Shown here piece by piece: positions 62,531 through 64,000 of a stretch of DNA of 64,000 nt (position 1 is its first letter; each line of letters starts with the position of its first letter). The DNA lies in contig NZ_WUTY02000001.1 in assembly GCF_009828925.2 (NCBI RefSeq), positions 2,200,492 through 2,264,491 on the forward strand, read 5' to 3'. The position numbers and the translations under genes were made by a program. The DNA is from Methylicorpusculum oleiharenae (GTDB lineage Bacteria; Pseudomonadota; Gammaproteobacteria; Methylococcales; Methylomonadaceae). The notes under the pieces were generated by a model. The model saw only the letters and a list, made by a program, of their open reading frames with translations. It had not been told where the DNA came from and made no database searches.

Positions 62531-63244
62531 ATGAAGCGTAAATTTTTATTCGGCTGGTATCAAACGCCAAGAGGAAAGCTCTTGCAAGAGGTCGAAGCTT
62601 CTTTTATTAAGCGTTCAATAACAGTGAGTTGCAAACAAAAAATATTGCAGATAGGTGGGTTGGGCTGGGAAGAGGAGTTTATTGATTGCGATTTATACGA
62701 TATTACAATTCTCGATGTAAACGGCCTGGGATGCCCAAAAGCGAAGAAATTAAGGGCAAAAGCCTATGCTTTGCCCATTCAAAGCGAAAGTATTGATTTG
62801 ATTTTGCTGCCGCATCTGCTGGAATTCGATGCTCATCGCTTTCAAACCATGCGCGAAATAGAGCGGGTATTAAAGTCGGAAGGTCACTTGGTTATTATCA
62901 ACTTTAATCCCTGGAGCTTTTGGGTGCGTTATCAATATATGTGGGATATCCGATTGGCGGATTCCTTTTTGGGTCACTTCATCAGTAAAAAACGAGTACT
63001 CGATTGGTTGCGCTTACTTAACTTTGAGGCCAAGGCTATTTCCGATCTGACTATTGATAAAGATAAGCCCAGGCCTGTCGATGTGGACGGCGGCTTTGTT
63101 TCTTTGTTTGCCACATCCTATGCAATCAGAGCGATTAAAAGGCGCTACAATCTGATTCCATTTACTCCGGTCACTGTTAAAAAATCAGGTTTTGCCATTG
63201 CCGGTAACATGGAATCCTCGCAAAGATCACAAGATAATGTCTGA
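62531..63244 (+). CDS. SAM-dependent methyltransferase (YafS-like)
   Basis: A 237-residue class I methyltransferase-fold protein. The glycine-rich motif I is [12 protein letters not shown] (about 37-48), an acidic motif I follows near DVNGLG, and a [19 protein letters not shown] stretch corresponds to motif IV. A membrane-adjacent NPWSFW follows. In E. coli yafS sits between gloB and rnhA, and here the gene overlaps rnhA by eight bases, so the same context is conserved. The substrate is unknown. Confidence 0.85.
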   Translation: MKRKFLFGWYQTPRGKLLQEVEASFIKRSITVSCKQKILQIGGLGWEEEFIDCDLYDITILDVNGLGCPKAKKLRAKAYALPIQSESIDLILLPHLLEFDAHRFQTMREIERVLKSEGHLVIINFNPWSFWVRYQYMWDIRLADSFLGHFISKKRVLDWLRLLNFEAKAISDLTIDKDKPRPVDVDGGFVSLFATSYAIRAIKRRYNLIPFTPVTVKKSGFAIAGNMESSQRSQDNV

Positions 63245-63689
63245 ATCAGTCATCATTTATACCGATGGAGCCTGTAAAGGCAATCCCGGTCCGGGAGGCT
63301 GGGGCGTTATACTCGCCTATAAAGGTAAGGAAAAGGAGCTGCATGGCGGTGAAGCTTTGACAACCAACAACCGTATGGAACTCATGGCTGCCATTAAGGC
63401 GCTGGAAGAACTGAGTCGTCCTTGTGAGGTTGTATTGAATACCGATTCCAAATACGTTCTACAAGGTATTACCGAGTGGCTGCCCAACTGGAAAAAAAGA
63501 GGGTGGAAAACCGCGGCTAAAAAACCGGTCAAAAATGAAGATTTATGGCGCAGGCTAGATCAGGCGCTCATTCAGCATAAGGTGGAATGGCAGTGGATCA
63601 AGGGCCATTCCGGTGATCCCGGCAATGACCGGGCCGATCAGCTCGCTAATCTGGGTATTGAATCACTCAAGCAAACTGTTACCGGTTAA
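63237..63689 (+). CDS. rnhA: Ribonuclease HI
   Basis: 150 residues from the ATG at 63237, which overlaps the methyltransferase end. The four active-site acids match E. coli numbering exactly: D10, E48, D70 and D134, with H124. It cleaves RNA in RNA-DNA hybrids, including R-loops. The ORF upstream of this ATG is an artefact of the overlap. Confidence 0.97.
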   Translation: MSESVIIYTDGACKGNPGPGGWGVILAYKGKEKELHGGEALTTNNRMELMAAIKALEELSRPCEVVLNTDSKYVLQGITEWLPNWKKRGWKTAAKKPVKNEDLWRRLDQALIQHKVEWQWIKGHSGDPGNDRADQLANLGIESLKQTVTG

Positions 63690-63851
63690 GGATTTCTCGA
63701 TGCTGTTTATTTAAGCGTATTGTGTAGGAGCGGGCCTATCGATTAATTGCGATGGCATTGACTAAAAGGCATTGGCGCTTTCCCGGCGGGTTAAATTTAA
63801 ATAACAGCACTATTTACGATCTTGACTAAAACACTCAATTTTTAAGCAACA

Positions 63852-64000
63852 ATGACAAGCACTTTAGACTATGTAGAACAATTGCCGGAATCCGTTCATC
63901 GTTATTCCATTATATGGATTCATGGATTGGGAGCCGATGGGCATGACTTTGAGGGTATAACACCCGCACTGGACCTCCATGATGCCGGTGTTCATTTTAT
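63852..64000 (+). CDS. Alpha/beta hydrolase (carboxylesterase/phospholipase type), N-terminal part
   Basis: The right edge cuts this gene after 49 codons. The start IIWIHGLGADGHDFEGI is the oxyanion-hole HGxGxxGHDF motif of the phospholipase/carboxylesterase family (EstB-like). The serine nucleophile is beyond the window. It is preceded by 162 bases of intergenic DNA after rnhA. Confidence 0.75.
   Translation, partial: MTSTLDYVEQLPESVHRYSIIWIHGLGADGHDFEGITPALDLHDAGVHF

Overview
The window looks like chromosome of a type I methanotroph (Gammaproteobacteria, Methylococcales; something close to Methylobacter, Methylomonas or Methylicorpusculum). The main evidence is a complete fhcBADC operon for the tetrahydromethanopterin formaldehyde-oxidation route, a divergent homologue of formaldehyde-activating enzyme beside it, and gammaproteobacterial gene orders: tRNA-Leu/tig/clpP/clpX/lon/hupB/tRNA-Val/tRNA-Asp/ppiD, dapC/dapD/dapE, and mltD-methyltransferase-rnhA. 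The genus is inference.

Layout. 1-8950: mobA (3' end) and fdhD (formate dehydrogenase maturation), a DUF2835 protein, htpX with a good sigma-32 type promoter, a PQQ-type sugar dehydrogenase, nudF, a large hybrid histidine kinase with an ethylene-receptor-like membrane sensor, purM, and a DUF2066 protein. 8950-15230: a secreted protein with a paralogue at 27.7 kb, guaD, metA, a P-loop protein with DUF6763, rmuC and a UPF0158 protein. 15230-18000 is an accessory patch: a decayed copy of a repeat that also forms the 3' end of hoxW, an orphan YefM antitoxin with an intact-looking operator but no toxin, strong hairpins, an MFS transporter and a dead RAYT transposase. 18000-22030: a lipoprotein, a SulP anion transporter divergent from a LysR regulator, and a small membrane protein. 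22230-27290: hoxFUYHW, encoding a cytoplasmic NAD-reducing [NiFe] hydrogenase and its protease. 27660-33370: the secreted paralogue, lysine/peptidoglycan genes dapE, dapD and dapC, and an M48 lipoprotein protease. 33760-39210: fhcBADC plus a PIN/NYN-like gene. 39210-42480: a REP/BIME array with an intact RAYT transposase, which has duplicated and partly scrambled the end of a neighbouring membrane-protein gene. 42480-44230: Fae-like protein, radical SAM protein and a small protein. 44440-54350: proteostasis block (trigger factor, ClpP, ClpX, Lon), HU, three tRNAs, PpiD and FabI. 54390-60580: a four-gene peptide-type ABC importer. 60675-64000: mltD, a methyltransferase, rnhA and the start of an alpha/beta hydrolase.

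How the genes work together. Fhc carries out the last steps from formyl-H4MPT to formate. FdhD and MobA help make an active Mo/W formate dehydrogenase that would oxidise that formate, and Hox exchanges electrons between H2 and NAD(H). The rest is mostly housekeeping.

The unusual content is repeat biology. At least four dispersed palindromic families occupy intergenic spaces. One supplies the hoxW stop codon, one lies in the fhc leader, and the RAYT/REP locus preserves an undamaged copy of a gene end whose parent carries a 10-bp frameshifting duplication.
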